From: Rachicladosporium sp. CCFEE 5018
Lineage: Eukaryota; Ascomycota; Dothideomycetes; Cladosporiales; Cladosporiaceae
NCBI GenBank assembly: GCA_002077045.2
Contig: KZ111214.1
Coordinates: forward strand, 1 to 47,427
Reading direction: 5' to 3'
Length of the DNA: 47,427 nt
Within the stretch, counting starts at the first letter, position 1; each line of letters opens with the position of its first letter. The notes beneath the pieces were generated by a model. It saw only the letters and a program-made list of their open reading frames with translations. It searched no databases and was not told the DNA's origin. Of this stretch, positions 18,898-30,204 are shown one piece after another. Position numbers and translations under genes: made by a program.

Positions 18898-20663
18898 CTA
18901 TGCGAAGTCTGTGCGCCACTTGTCATCGCTGAGTAGAGCTGGTGCCTGCTGGAGACACCACCTGATAGCGCTTGCAAATTGCTCTCCAGCTTCACCATCT
19001 GCGTCCTTGAGCCACTCGGTGGCGACGAATTGACGAAGCATTGGATTCGTCTTTGCGGCTGAGAAAGCCGGTTGTTGCCACATGGAGTGCTCATCGAGTG
19101 TCTTGCCGAAGCAGAGCTCGAGCAGTAGGGTGCCGAGCGCTTTGAAACTGTCTTCTGTTGATGGAGGCGCTGGCGTCAGTGGAGTGAGCAAGAAAGGCTG
19201 CTCTTGTGGTGCAAGTCCGGGGTGCGCGCTGGCAATGTCCTTCGGGAAGTGCACCGCGTCATAAGCCCAGCGCCTAGCCCAGGGCGTAGCTTCGTATTGC
19301 AGGACTGAGGACGCTAATGTGACTGCAAGCGAGTAGCGCTGAACTCGCGTCAAAGTCGTCAGGGCTTTGCTTTCCAGCACGTCCGATAGTGTCACGTCGT
19401 CGGTACTAGTCAGTGGTGGCGACGATCCTATTTTGGTCACAGTATACTGGCGGTCGCTGTCATGATCGGTCATGATGCCGTACGCATCTTTGATCGTGGG
19501 CAGCGCACTCTTGATAGTCTCGCATAGGCCGGTGTCCTTGAGCTCGCTGTGGGGTTGTACAATTGTGCTTGTGCTCGAAGGGAAGCAGGCGACTTTGGTG
19601 GCTGTTCGCGTCGAAGTGGTGCCTTGGCTTGATGAGGTGATTGTCGTTGCGAAAGTGTGACTGCGCTGCACCGTGATCGAAGGAGCTTTACTAAGAGGAC
19701 GCAGAGGCAGTCTCATCGGCACTGAAGGATCATAAACTTGACCATGTGATGCCGTTTCTGCCAGCTTGATCTGTACTGAGCGTGGCCCATGGCAGAACTG
19801 AAGTGCAATATCCAGATCGATGCTTGAGGAAGACTTCTGCTTGAGCCACAGCTTCATGCAGTGCACGCCTTGACATTGGCACGTCCAAGCTTCCTTGAGT
19901 AGTCGGAAGATGCAATCTGCATGCCTCCAGAACTGTAGGATGTGTTTAGGGATCCTGAGCTTGGGCACTTCGGAGCTTGCCTGCTGTGTAAGCGCAGAGA
20001 TTCTATCGTTCGCAGACAAAACATCCTCGAGCGTCTTGTTGTAGCCCTCCATCTCGTCAATCAAATTATCGCGTCGCGTACCAGTCATGGCGTAACTGAA
20101 TCGCTTCGCCTGAAAGCACGTCTGAGCACGTAGCATGAGTGTGACTTTGGCCTTCTGTTTAGCAGTGTTCGCACTGGTCTGTGTGATATATTAGTCAGGT
20201 GATCCGTTCAGATTACCATTATATACTCAGCACCCACGCTTCGATCCTGCAGCAAAGCCTGAAATTTCGGGTCGTCTACTTTCGTAGCTTTGCACAGAGC
20301 CGCCATGGTCTCCTCCATATCTCCCAGTATCTCAAAGTAGCGCTCGTGGCATTCCTTCAGTCTTCCTTGCAGCGCCTCGGTGACTTCCGAATCCTTCCAG
20401 CCGCTGCCACCCGGGTCTGCCAGCAGCTGTTCATACTCCGGGCGCGACACGATTTCGTCTGCTAGCAAGGGTAATAACAGTTCTTTGAGGTTCAGTCGGA
20501 ACCGCAATTGGCAGTCCTTGATCCGGCCCAAGTCCTTTCGATGCGCACGTCGGATCTTGTAGAAGGTCCCAGCAACTGTCCGCACGTCCTCATAGTGCTC
20601 GAAGCAGCTCACCAGCAATGGGAAAGCTCCCAGCACAATCCCGACAGCTTCGATGCCGCTCAT
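18898..20663 (-). CDS. DUF7580-type fungal protein with helical N-terminus and degenerate kinase-like C-terminus
   Basis: Exon 1 starts at the ATG at 20663. Two in-frame introns are possible. One is 20216-20179 (38 bases, donor GTAATC, 575 residues). The other is 20226-20174 (53 bases, donor GTATAT, 570 residues) and is nearer the usual size. Both share the branch CTGACTAAT. The N-terminus MSGIEAVGIVLGAFPLLVS is a hydrophobic helix as in many Pezizomycotina HeLo-like or DUF7580 proteins, then charged helices. The C-terminal part (about 425-510: YSLAVTLASSVLQYEATPW, then FKALGTLLLELCFGK) is the conserved DUF7580 block, which resembles the C-lobe of a protein kinase with no recognisable catalytic HRD or DFG motifs. 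This family is often found with heterokaryon-incompatibility and NLR-type genes. The gene is divergent from the giant ankyrin gene, 369 bases away. The biochemical role is unknown. Confidence 0.8.
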
Positions 20664-21032
20664 GTCGGCACGCTATGGCTGCCTGCCGGGCGAAGGTTGC
20701 GCTTCTAGTCACAGATATGTAGAGGATAGCGGGTCATCGAGCGCAGGACCTCCGAGATGACATAGATCCACATAGTCATCTAGCTCATAGTCTGCCCCTC
20801 TAGATCAGCAACAAGTCCAAGGTGCCTTCGCCCTCGTGCAGCGGTGCGGCTGAGCAAGCCACCCGCTCTGCATGCTGCACGACACCCACTAGCCTCGTGC
20901 CCATGTCACATCAGGCGCGTATGTCAACGACAGCCTTGCGCGATACTAGTACTCATCATATATGTAGTCGATACTTGTCGAATCCATTGGGGTTAAAGCG
21001 AGCAATGTAACATTGATGGGCCGCCGGACGGG
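20664..21032. promoter_or_regulatory. shared divergent promoter of the DUF7580 / ankyrin pair
   Basis: These 369 bases separate the two divergent ATGs. A CATATATG element lies at 20957-20964, about 70 bases before the + strand ATG. A CCATTGG (inverted CCAAT core) lies at 20984-20990. The short spacing suggests co-regulation, which is an inference. Confidence 0.45.
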
Positions 21033-24000
21033 ATGGACGGCGCGGAATCGGGACGCATCTTTGTTGCGACGACAAGGTGTCTCGCTTCCTTCCACGCCAT
21101 CACACCTGGAAATATCGACATCTCGACCCAACATGCGGACTTATTGGCTCGATTCAGGATCTGGGCTGGGAATCTTGGAGCCTGGCACCCACGATCCGAC
21201 CGCAGGTCCGCAGATCATAGGCTCAGGGATGCACCTGAAGTCGAGGATCGTCTCGTCGAACTCCTCGAAGAGTTGACAGATACTAACAGCGATGTGCGAG
21301 CCATTGTTTCAGGATCTGCACTGGACCGCAGAGTCTCTCCTGACGATGTCTCCGAAGACGACAGCGAAGACAGCGACGATGGCACGAGTGAGCTATCCGA
21401 GTTAATCTTAAGCATAGGAGACCTCATCACGAGCTTGATGAAGGTCTCTATGCTCGTCCGAAAAGCCACCACTCGGGACAGATATATTCGAGCCATTCAG
21501 GCCGGGGGCCAGCCTTTCCTTCCGGACTTTGACGTACGGCACGTTTGTGACAAATTTCCTCGAGTCAGATCACAGCAGTGGCTGTACGAAAGACTCGGAG
21601 GTGCCATCACGCAACGAAGGCAGTTCTTGCGCTACAGCCGCGAGCATAAGTCTCGGCTCGCACATGTACGTCTGCATTCGTACAAGCATCATCTCTTGAC
21701 CTGCGACGTTGACATGCAACCTTGCAGGAACCGCTGGCCACAGTCCCAGTGCACGAGCCTTCGCCAGCAAACCTCGCTGTGCCCGAGAATCCAGTGTTAC
21801 CTGCATTACAATACAACACCGCTCCGACAGCATCTACAAGGCCGACGTTGACGCCTACGGCGGCCTCGACACTACAAGCCAACCAAGTGGCAAAAGATGA
21901 CTTACAAAATCTTGACCGTGATGACGATGCGATTTCGCAGGCGACTTCTTTCATGTCATCTCACGCGGACGGGGAGACTGCGGAAGGTCTTCATGTGGTC
22001 CGGCTTAGCACGCTTCGTAAAGACGACGAACCGTTCGAATGCACCTACTGTCATGCCATTGTTGCTGCGAGAAGGCAGCGTTCTTATAAGAAACATGTAT
22101 ACGCTGATCTACGCGCCTACCTTTGCACCTTCGAGGATTGCACCGCCGGCCTTTTCGAAGACAGGGACGCCTGGTGGCAGCACGAAATGAATGCTCATCG
22201 ACGCCAGTGGTCATGTCAGAGCTGTCAAGGCAAGATCTTCGACACCGCAGCTGGTCTGCAGAAACACTTGCGGGTTGCACATGACGCTGCTGCTCTGCCC
22301 GATGATCTACTAGTGCAGATTGCTGCGGCAAGTTCGACTCCCGTGCTGGAGGTAGCGGTGTCTGATTGTCCACTATGCGAAGATCTCGACTCGATCATCC
22401 GTCAAGAGGCCGCCAAGATGCAGATGTCAATACCAGATCATCATCAAGTCAAGGTTCCACTCAAAAGATTCCAGCAGCATCTGGGCTATCACCTAGAGCA
22501 GCTTGCCCTATTTGCAGTTCCGCCCCAGATCGATGGCAACATCGAGTCCGGATCAAGGCACAGTCCGGACGGGTACATTGAAGGTGACCGCAACGAGGTA
22601 TGAAGGAGTACATTGTGTCCGATCGTTGTATTGCCGATAATCTGAATGTCAACTAACTCGGACGCAGGCATTACTGACCTGGCAGGATGACTTACGTCCA
22701 GACGACAGTGACGACTCGGATGAGGATGATCTTACCTCTGCTACGAGTCTGGACCTTACTGCCAAACTTCCCCAAGGCACGAAACGGGCGTCAGACACTG
22801 TCAAAAGCGAATCATCTGCCATAGCTGTGCAAGATGATGGATCGAAGTCCTCTCTACCTAACGTGGATATTGATCAAAACAGATCCTCGATTGTGGAGCC
22901 AGTGGAGAGAAACGCAACGGATCAACATGCTGGTCTCAGCGTAAAATCCAGTATCACTCGCGCGGTATTATCCAACGATGGGCCAGCCACCGTGGAGGCC
23001 TTGATACGCGCTGTGAAGCCCACATTCGACGTTCAAATCGATCGATCAGTAGCTCCACCTCAGCTCAGTGCCCTTCGTGGACTCGCCAGCCTCGTTCACG
23101 TTGCGATACAGCTTGACTGTCAGAACGCCTTCGTGCCACTGATCGCAGACCGGCGTGTCGACGTCAATACACGGGATGGCCGCGGCTACAGCGCACTGCA
23201 CTGCGCCGCTACATCGAATAGGGTATTCTATACCGAGTCTCTCCTACAGCATCGTGGGCAACACATCGACGTCAACACTGTTGTGGATATGCAAGACTTC
23301 AATCGGAAGCCGCAATGGCAGACCTCGAATCGTTTTGGCAAGCTCAATTCTCCCACGTTCGGGCAGTCTTCAGACGCGCCGCTTGAGACTCAGACTGAGT
23401 CTTCACTTGGCCAAACTGCACTTTCCATCGCAACAGAGTTGGGTAGCCTTGAGATCATGGACGTTCTCTTGAAGCATGATGCCAATCCAAATGACGGCTC
23501 CTGCCTTCTCACCGCAGTGCTCGCCCAGAAAGTTCAAGCAGCTACCCTGCTCATCGAACATGGCGCAGACGTCAATATAACATGTCAGGGGTACGCTTCC
23601 GTGCTTGTTGCCGCGACTGCAAGGGCCGACGTGGACATGATGCGGCTCCTACTCGATAGCGGCGCAGATATCGACGTTGTCGGTTCTGCTGACGATGCAG
23701 CAGCCTATGGAACCCCGCTTGTGACTGCAGTCGTAAGAGCTTCGACAGAGGCTGTAGCTCTGCTGATCAGACGAGGCGCGAACATTGCGCTGCCAGGTCC
23801 AAGAGGCGATGCACTCACCGTCGCTAAGGTGGAGGAGTTAGCGAATCCGTCTACTGCTGGCATATACCGCGGGATCATTAGGATGCTCGAAGCACGCCTG
23901 GCTCAAGCAGCTTTCACTGATGAACCTGTCCGGCAGTCTTCACAGACTAGCCAGGCGCGTGGTCTTGGCGAAGCTCGAACAGCAGACAAGAATGGCTTCG

Positions 24001-27000
24001 AACCCGGGGACGTAGTCTACGTTCCTCGAGAGTCAGATCAGAGTCTCCGCTACATCCGAGCAGTTTATCTCGAACGAAACGGCAATCTTCGATGCAATGT
24101 ACGCGATTGGCTGACTAGCGAAGTCATTGAAGTAGACGAGTCTAGCCTCGTGCGCAAAGCCACCACGAATCCTGAGCAACTGTCTGCTACTGCGATGGTC
24201 AGAAAACGGCCAACGGGGTACAAAACCTTCGACTCGGAGGCTGAGCGTGAGGATCTTGTTGTTCATGGCGACGATGTGGACGAAATTTCACGCTGGCCGC
24301 TCGCTGTCGAGTTCGAGGAGGTCCTACTCTCAGACTACATTGGCACAATTCTTGCGCGGAAGTTCGAGTCCATGGTCGAACAGCATATGATGGACCGCGC
24401 CTCTGTGTTCAATCGCTCTTTTGTGAGCTTTGGCCAGCGAAACAGGGCACTTTTGGCTGCATTATCTGACAAAGATCGCACATTGGGTCGCGTGATTCAT
24501 GTGCTGTACACTGCCATTGCTGCCACTCTACAGAGTGATTTCGACTTCGGTCAGTCCTCGGAGCCGATACTCACCCAGCGATTGGAGGCAGATGTACGAC
24601 ACAGCGCTGGTCCCGCTTTAGCACTGTTCGAAACCGAGCTACTTCGCCAGGGCTGGGAAGTGACACATGTTCATGTTATCATACGCCTGAGGCAGGAGCG
24701 TGGACTCGGCTACCATCCACCCTTAAGTCTATGGAAGGCAGTCCAGCTTGTTGACTTGGAAAGCTTGCGGACTTTAGTCGACAACTCTACGGACATGCGC
24801 AACCCTGACAGCAACCAGGCCCTGGCTTTGGCGGTGATGTCCGACAGGCACGACTTTGTCGATGCTCTTCTCTCTCATCGCCTACATGGTGCCAATCCGA
24901 ACTGCGTAGTTGACGATAATCATGTCCTAGGTCTGGCCTTGCAAGTCCAAGGCTTCAGTATTGCATCTCTGCTGATGAGTCGCGGTGCGGATCCGGCGCT
25001 CATGGTGCACTATTCACACAATCTTGCAGCTACGATACGTGGCCTACAGAACGAGTTAGAGCCGAATGTGAAGAACATATGCGACCGCCTGATCAGCCAA
25101 TCTGGCGCAAGCTTCGTAGATGCAAAGGATTGGCTGGGTAGGACGATGCTTCACTATGCTGTGACTGGTGGAGCAACTTATTTTGCAAGACAACTCCTGA
25201 CGTACGGTGTTGCAGTCGATGCCCGGGACAACGATGGACAGACAACGATGCACCTGTTACTGGACGAGGCACCGACAGGTAAGCGACTCGGTCTTTTCAA
25301 GCTGTTGCGTGAGTACGATGCTCGAATCGATGATACGGGCTTCACCGTAGATCGAAGAGATCACCTGAGTTGGTACGTGGAGCAGACTGCGCCAGAAAGG
25401 ATGCAAGTGTCAACTAGAAGTGCCGACTCGAGCAACTCGACCGTTCATCGATCGGACAAAGAGTATATTGATCCCGACCTGAGAGTAACTCTAGATGAGG
25501 TGCATCGCCACACTCGTGGCGGTACGCGTTCTTCTCTTCAAAAGCAAAGCAGTCCGCAATTGCCCGATGACGACGCTGAACGTAGCTATTCCCAAGCATC
25601 CGACGACCAGCGGCGCGGAGGGACAGGTGATAAGCAGATTCCAGTCGACCGCATCGTCGGAGAAGAAGCGACAGAGACTGTTGGCCGCAGTGCAAGCTTG
25701 TCCATAGAAGCAGCAAGACCGGACGACTCGACAATTGTCTCCTCCCCCACACTGCTCGCTACCGAGCCCGACGTAGACGAGTGGCCGACGCTTAACGCCG
25801 AGCCCAACGTGCTAGTGTCTACCGAACTCTGGTTTGCGGCCACGAAGGCCGGGAACGTCTTTCGTGTGCAGATTTATCTTCGAGAGGGCATCGACGTGAA
25901 CACTAATGATCAGATGTCATACACAGCTCTACATCACGCCGCCGCGCACGGAGACATCGACTTGGTCCCAGTACTGCTACAGGCCGGCGCCAATTCGGAC
26001 GCAAAGACTGAACTCGGCGATACGCCACTCCATCTTGCTGCAGCCGCTGGTCAGTTGTCTGCAGTGAAAGAGCTGATTAGCGCGGGAGCCGACATAAACG
26101 CGAAGAACATGGCACGACACACGGCGCTCTTCCTTGCTCTGCAGCGTCTGCTCCCTGAAACACGATCTGTAGCCGAGTTCTTGCTCCAATTGGGCGCAAG
26201 TACGCGCATGACGAAGTCGCTAGATGTCCTCCATGCTCTCATAGGTAACAGAGCGAACAGAGATCCATCGCCAATGATGGATGGGCTGGCTGCTGACATG
26301 CTCACCATGCTACTTGATCACGATTCGGGGCTGCAGTATACGAAAGACATGTTCGGAAGAACCGCCTTGCATACATGCGTGCAGACGCTGCAGCAGGCTA
26401 TGGCTGAGACGCTGCTCGCACGCGGCGCAGAGGTAGGCGCGAAAGACAACGACGGCATGACGCCGATGCAGCTGCTGTGTGCACTGCCATCAACGTGGGA
26501 AAGCCGGCGTGCAGACATGTTCCGTCTTCTCGTGGAATATGGTGCCGACTATGACCCTAACGTACTTACCGCGGACACGGAACATCTGTTCGGCACGCTC
26601 TCGAGCAAGACTCTTGGATACCCGTCCATCGTGGTGGACCGATCGCAGCTGACGCATACCGAACCTGATACGATCGAGAGCACAGCACTAGCCGATACCG
26701 AGCATGCAGCAGATCGACAGGGCATCAAAAGTCGGCGCCCGACACTAGAGCCTACTGTGACGGCTAACGACATGTTTGAGGCCATCAATATGGGCGACTG
26801 GCACCAGTTTAAGAAGCTGCTAGACGTTGGCGGCGATCCTGATACATTTCATGCAGGCGAGCCCGCATTGCATCGTGCTGCGGAGCGTCAAGATGTGGAA
26901 GTGCTAAAGGTTCTGCTGAACGGTCGGGCAAACACCAACATACGTAATGAGCAGGGGCAGACCGCTCTACATCGGGCTGTTCAATTTGATCGTCACGACA

Positions 27001-29192
27001 CTGTCGAGTGCCTGCTGAAATTCGGCGCTGACCACAGTCCGATCGACAAGCTAGGTCACACTCCCCTCACATTCGCAGCCAGTCAGAACATACCCTCCGT
27101 GGTGATCATGGACTTGCTGCATCGCGCTGGTGCGAGTATGCACACTCTGCTCAGGCAGTCGCGGACCATATTGCACATTGCGTTGGACAAAGTCAATGGA
27201 CCAGAGCCGCTCGGCGCGGTGGAATGGATCGTGAAGACAGATAAGGCACTCGTCAACATGGCGACGCAACGCAGACGACAAACAAGCCTACATATGGCAG
27301 TAGAGCACGGTTGGACGAGTTGTACTGAGGTGCTGGTGGACTACAGCGCCAGAGTGAATGTTATGAATGCCATTGGACAGACACCGATGGACCTTCTGCT
27401 CCGCAGAAGTCGAACGTCTGATCATACCATCTTTGAGCTGCTGTTTCAGAACGGAGGTGCCTTGAGCGACACTGCTATCGCAAGATTACCAGAGGATTGC
27501 AGAGCCAACTATGATGCTTACGCTGATGCATTCACGAGATTGCCCCATCGCTCTCAGATCGTGACTCAAGCAACAGCACTCGCGGTGGACACTCTTGCTG
27601 AAGAGGCCGTGCCATACAGAAAGATCAATGTGCCTGAATCGGGTAAATTCAACAGCACCGACTTCGACATATCCCAAGTACTAGTACGGATGCAAGAGCC
27701 ACCGCCGCGTGGTATGGCATTTCGCGATCGTCGCTGGCTCTCTACACTTCGTCGGCAATGCTTCCACGGAGAAGAACTGACGAGCTGGCTTCTGACTGCG
27801 TTTGAAGATCTGAAAGATCGTAAAGATGCCATTACCTTGGGTCATGCATTGATAGAGCACGGTGCCATCGTAGAACTTCAACGCGGGAATGTCTTTCGGA
27901 GCGGTGAGTACTTGTACCAGATTGCTGAGCGTTATCGTATTCCTCGGGACGAGGTCGCTACTGGGCTTGAAATTGTCGCAGTGGTCGGCTGCATTGCAGC
28001 AGTCGTCTCAGCCTTTCATGGAGCTGCAGAGCTTACCGCAACAATCAAAGAGCGCAGAGAGAAGAAGCGCAAGCGCAAGGACAGAAAGGGGGACATGGAG
28101 CAAGCTATCCAAGAACGAATGCTTCACGATTCACTCGTGCAAGGCGCGCGAGAAATCGACCAGACTGGACTCGAGAGGAGGCAGCAATTTGGCTATGCGT
28201 TCGAACGAGGCGATTCGACGGCGACTAGCGAGCTGAAGGATATTATAATCCGTCTCCAAGGCGAAGTCATCCGAACTCTACAGATAGCTCGAGATGTCGA
28301 GAATGCAGCTCTTAACATGCATATACTGCACGACGCTTCGGTCTCGAATCGACTGGACGCTATCAGAAGTATGGATAGACTTTGCTATCGGATCACAGTT
28401 GCGATGGAGGTGCCCCGATCGCTCGATCCGGAGCCAAATCTGCAAAGATACATGTCACACGAGCCTGCTCCTACACCAGCACTGCCGACCCTGTATGGAG
28501 ACACTGCGTCAAGCTCGCAGCCGCGATCAGACGTTAATCTCGCGTCCCGACCGTCATCTGGTGCCTTGACACCCCTCGCCAGCATAGCATCAGCTGGGCC
28601 CGGTCGCGAATCGCGCAACGACTTCGAGTTGTATGAGGGCAACCTGTGGGAACCAACTGCCCAGTATTTGCAAGACTTGGCAGATAGAATTTCGGACGAC
28701 GACAGCAAGATTGATCGTCACAAGACAAGGCTGCAGATCGTTGACCCACCTACAATAGACAACACAGCAGCTCTTACCAAATTGATGCAGACTTCGTCAA
28801 GAGGTACAACACGTTTGGAGACCGCCAATGCCGACAAAGCCCAAGCCCCAATAAAAGGTGATCAAGTCGTGAAATCGAAGCCATTCATCAGCGGCACGGT
28901 ACGATCGCGCATGTCTAGCGGACGCAAGATCAGCTTGGGACCGCGAGGCTTAGCGCCGATGACAGGTGCTGCAAGTGCTGTAATATCTACACACTACGCT
29001 GGCCAAAGCTCAAGTCAAGCTTTCGACCCAAACGAAGCATCGAGCGGGCTTGCAAAGCAGATTCGGGAGGCGCTGGCTCGTAAATCATCGCAACAAAGTC
29101 TTGCATCTCAATTCACGGCCGATATCGCGCCTACAGTGCGGCAACAGCAGACCCAAGAGCATCCTGAGGAAGCCAACGCCAAGCTTCTCTGA
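21033..29192 (+). CDS. giant C2H2 zinc-finger / ankyrin-repeat / DEP-domain protein
   Basis: Three exons, 21033-21665, 21728-22597 and 22668-29192, join in phase 0 at both introns (branches CTTGAC and CTAAC) for 2,675 residues. Residues 1-211 are a helical domain with LARFRIWAGNLGAWHP, the hallmark start of a fungal zinc-finger family. Residues 315-470 hold four Cys/His modules (FECTYCHAIV; CTFEDC with a His pair; CQSCQG; CPLCEDL with a His pair). Ankyrin repeats form four blocks (about 640-910, 1190-1400, 1550-1800 and 1870-2100), with an inserted barrel-like segment at about 946-1010 (GDVVYVPRESD). About 2175-2257 is a DEP domain (FRDRRWLSTL, CFHGEELTSWLL, GEYLYQIAERY). Then follow a hydrophobic stretch, EIVAVVGCIAAVVSAF (about 2270-2285), a Lys/Arg cluster and helices. 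It looks like a scaffold or sensor. A frame change near 29140 may have truncated it, and a GTAATA donor at 28980 could give another end. Confidence 0.75.
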
Positions 29193-29720
29193 AGATCCGA
29201 ATCCTTTTGGGAAAGGAGTGACGCCACTCAAAGACGTAAGTGATATTTTCCATCGCATCGAGTCTGCAAACGACCGCGGTACTGAATGCTTACAGGCCAC
29301 CAATAAAGGCATTCCTCCCGGCGCACGTTGGACGAAATTCAATCGAAGAACGTCAATCCCGTAGCGCCCGAAGGGGCTATTGAGCGTTCCGAAGAGCGAC
29401 TTGACCCTGTGATTGTGCTGCGAGTATTGCCGAAAGAGAGATTTAACAGTCCGCTGATCGGGCGCAAGAGACCAGAGGTGTGTGCCTCTGCGCCACTCAA
29501 ATCTCTTCTGGTACGTTCCGCTAACATTCTTCGCAGCGAACCACTATAGAACGCCCGATAAGCGCAAGCAGCGCCGGGACAAGGGCGAGCAATGTCAGAA
29601 AGAGGAGAAGCCTGGAATTCGCGAACGTATACGTCACGAGATTACCTTGGTGAGGATGAGTATGCGCCTGGGTCACCAAGGACACTGGAAGCGCCCATGG
29701 CTAGTCTTGTAGCGCGTTGG
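29146..29720 (+). pseudogene. decayed C-terminal coding block downstream of the giant gene
   Basis: A second frame overlaps the end of the giant gene and continues past its stop, with SILRKPTPSFSEDPNPFGKG, then VTPLKD. A clean intron follows at 29236-29295 (GTAAGT to TTACAG, same phase on both sides), then GIPPGARWTKFNRR. The frame then stops, but in another frame from about 29345 the text continues as NVNPVAPEGAIERSEERL and DPVIVLRVLPKERF. Next come a plausible intron, 29478-29536 (branch CTAAC), and basic, charged text. From memory of fungal families, an ARWTK..R..VNPEAL..ERFE..VIVLRVL block is a conserved C-terminus of zinc-finger and ankyrin-type proteins. The most economical reading is that this domain once belonged to the giant gene and was lost through one or two single-base frameshifts. 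Assembly error or an unrecognised splice could mimic this. Confidence 0.55.
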
Positions 29721-30204
29721 CATCTTGGCACGCTGTGCAATGCATCGCATTGATGTACCGAAGATTGAGTGGACACAATGGGAAATAATGTCTTCCACGA
29801 AATGATGGGGATCGAGAGACTGGTGGGAGAGCTCTGTTCATGCGATTCGCGGGACGAGGCAGCGTCATGCTCGCTAACGTTCTGGTGCACGGAAATGATT
29901 TGGCGCACGATCTCGTGCAAAAGCAAGACCTTTCAAGGGCGCGATGCGATCTAGCCGAAGCCCACATGAAGCGAGCGACATGTACATGCAGCGTGTCACC
30001 AAACTCGGGACCCCTGCGGTGCAGAGAGCCAAGGTCATCGTGGTCACCATCAACACAGCATTGCGTACGAAGCAGCAAACTCCGTTCCCTGACTCCCCTC
30101 CCAGTCACAGTACAAGATCTCGATCCCGCACAAACACATCTCAGCCCAGCAGGTATACCTTCTTCTCTATCCTTTCATCACCCCCCTTCTCTCTCATCAC
30201 GCAC
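29721..30204. other. intergenic region upstream of the membrane-coiled-coil gene
   Basis: No gene is seen in this stretch. A pyrimidine-rich tract (about 30080-30200), strongly C/T biased directly before the ATG at 30205, resembles the promoter/5' UTR tracts of expressed fungal genes. Confidence 0.4.
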
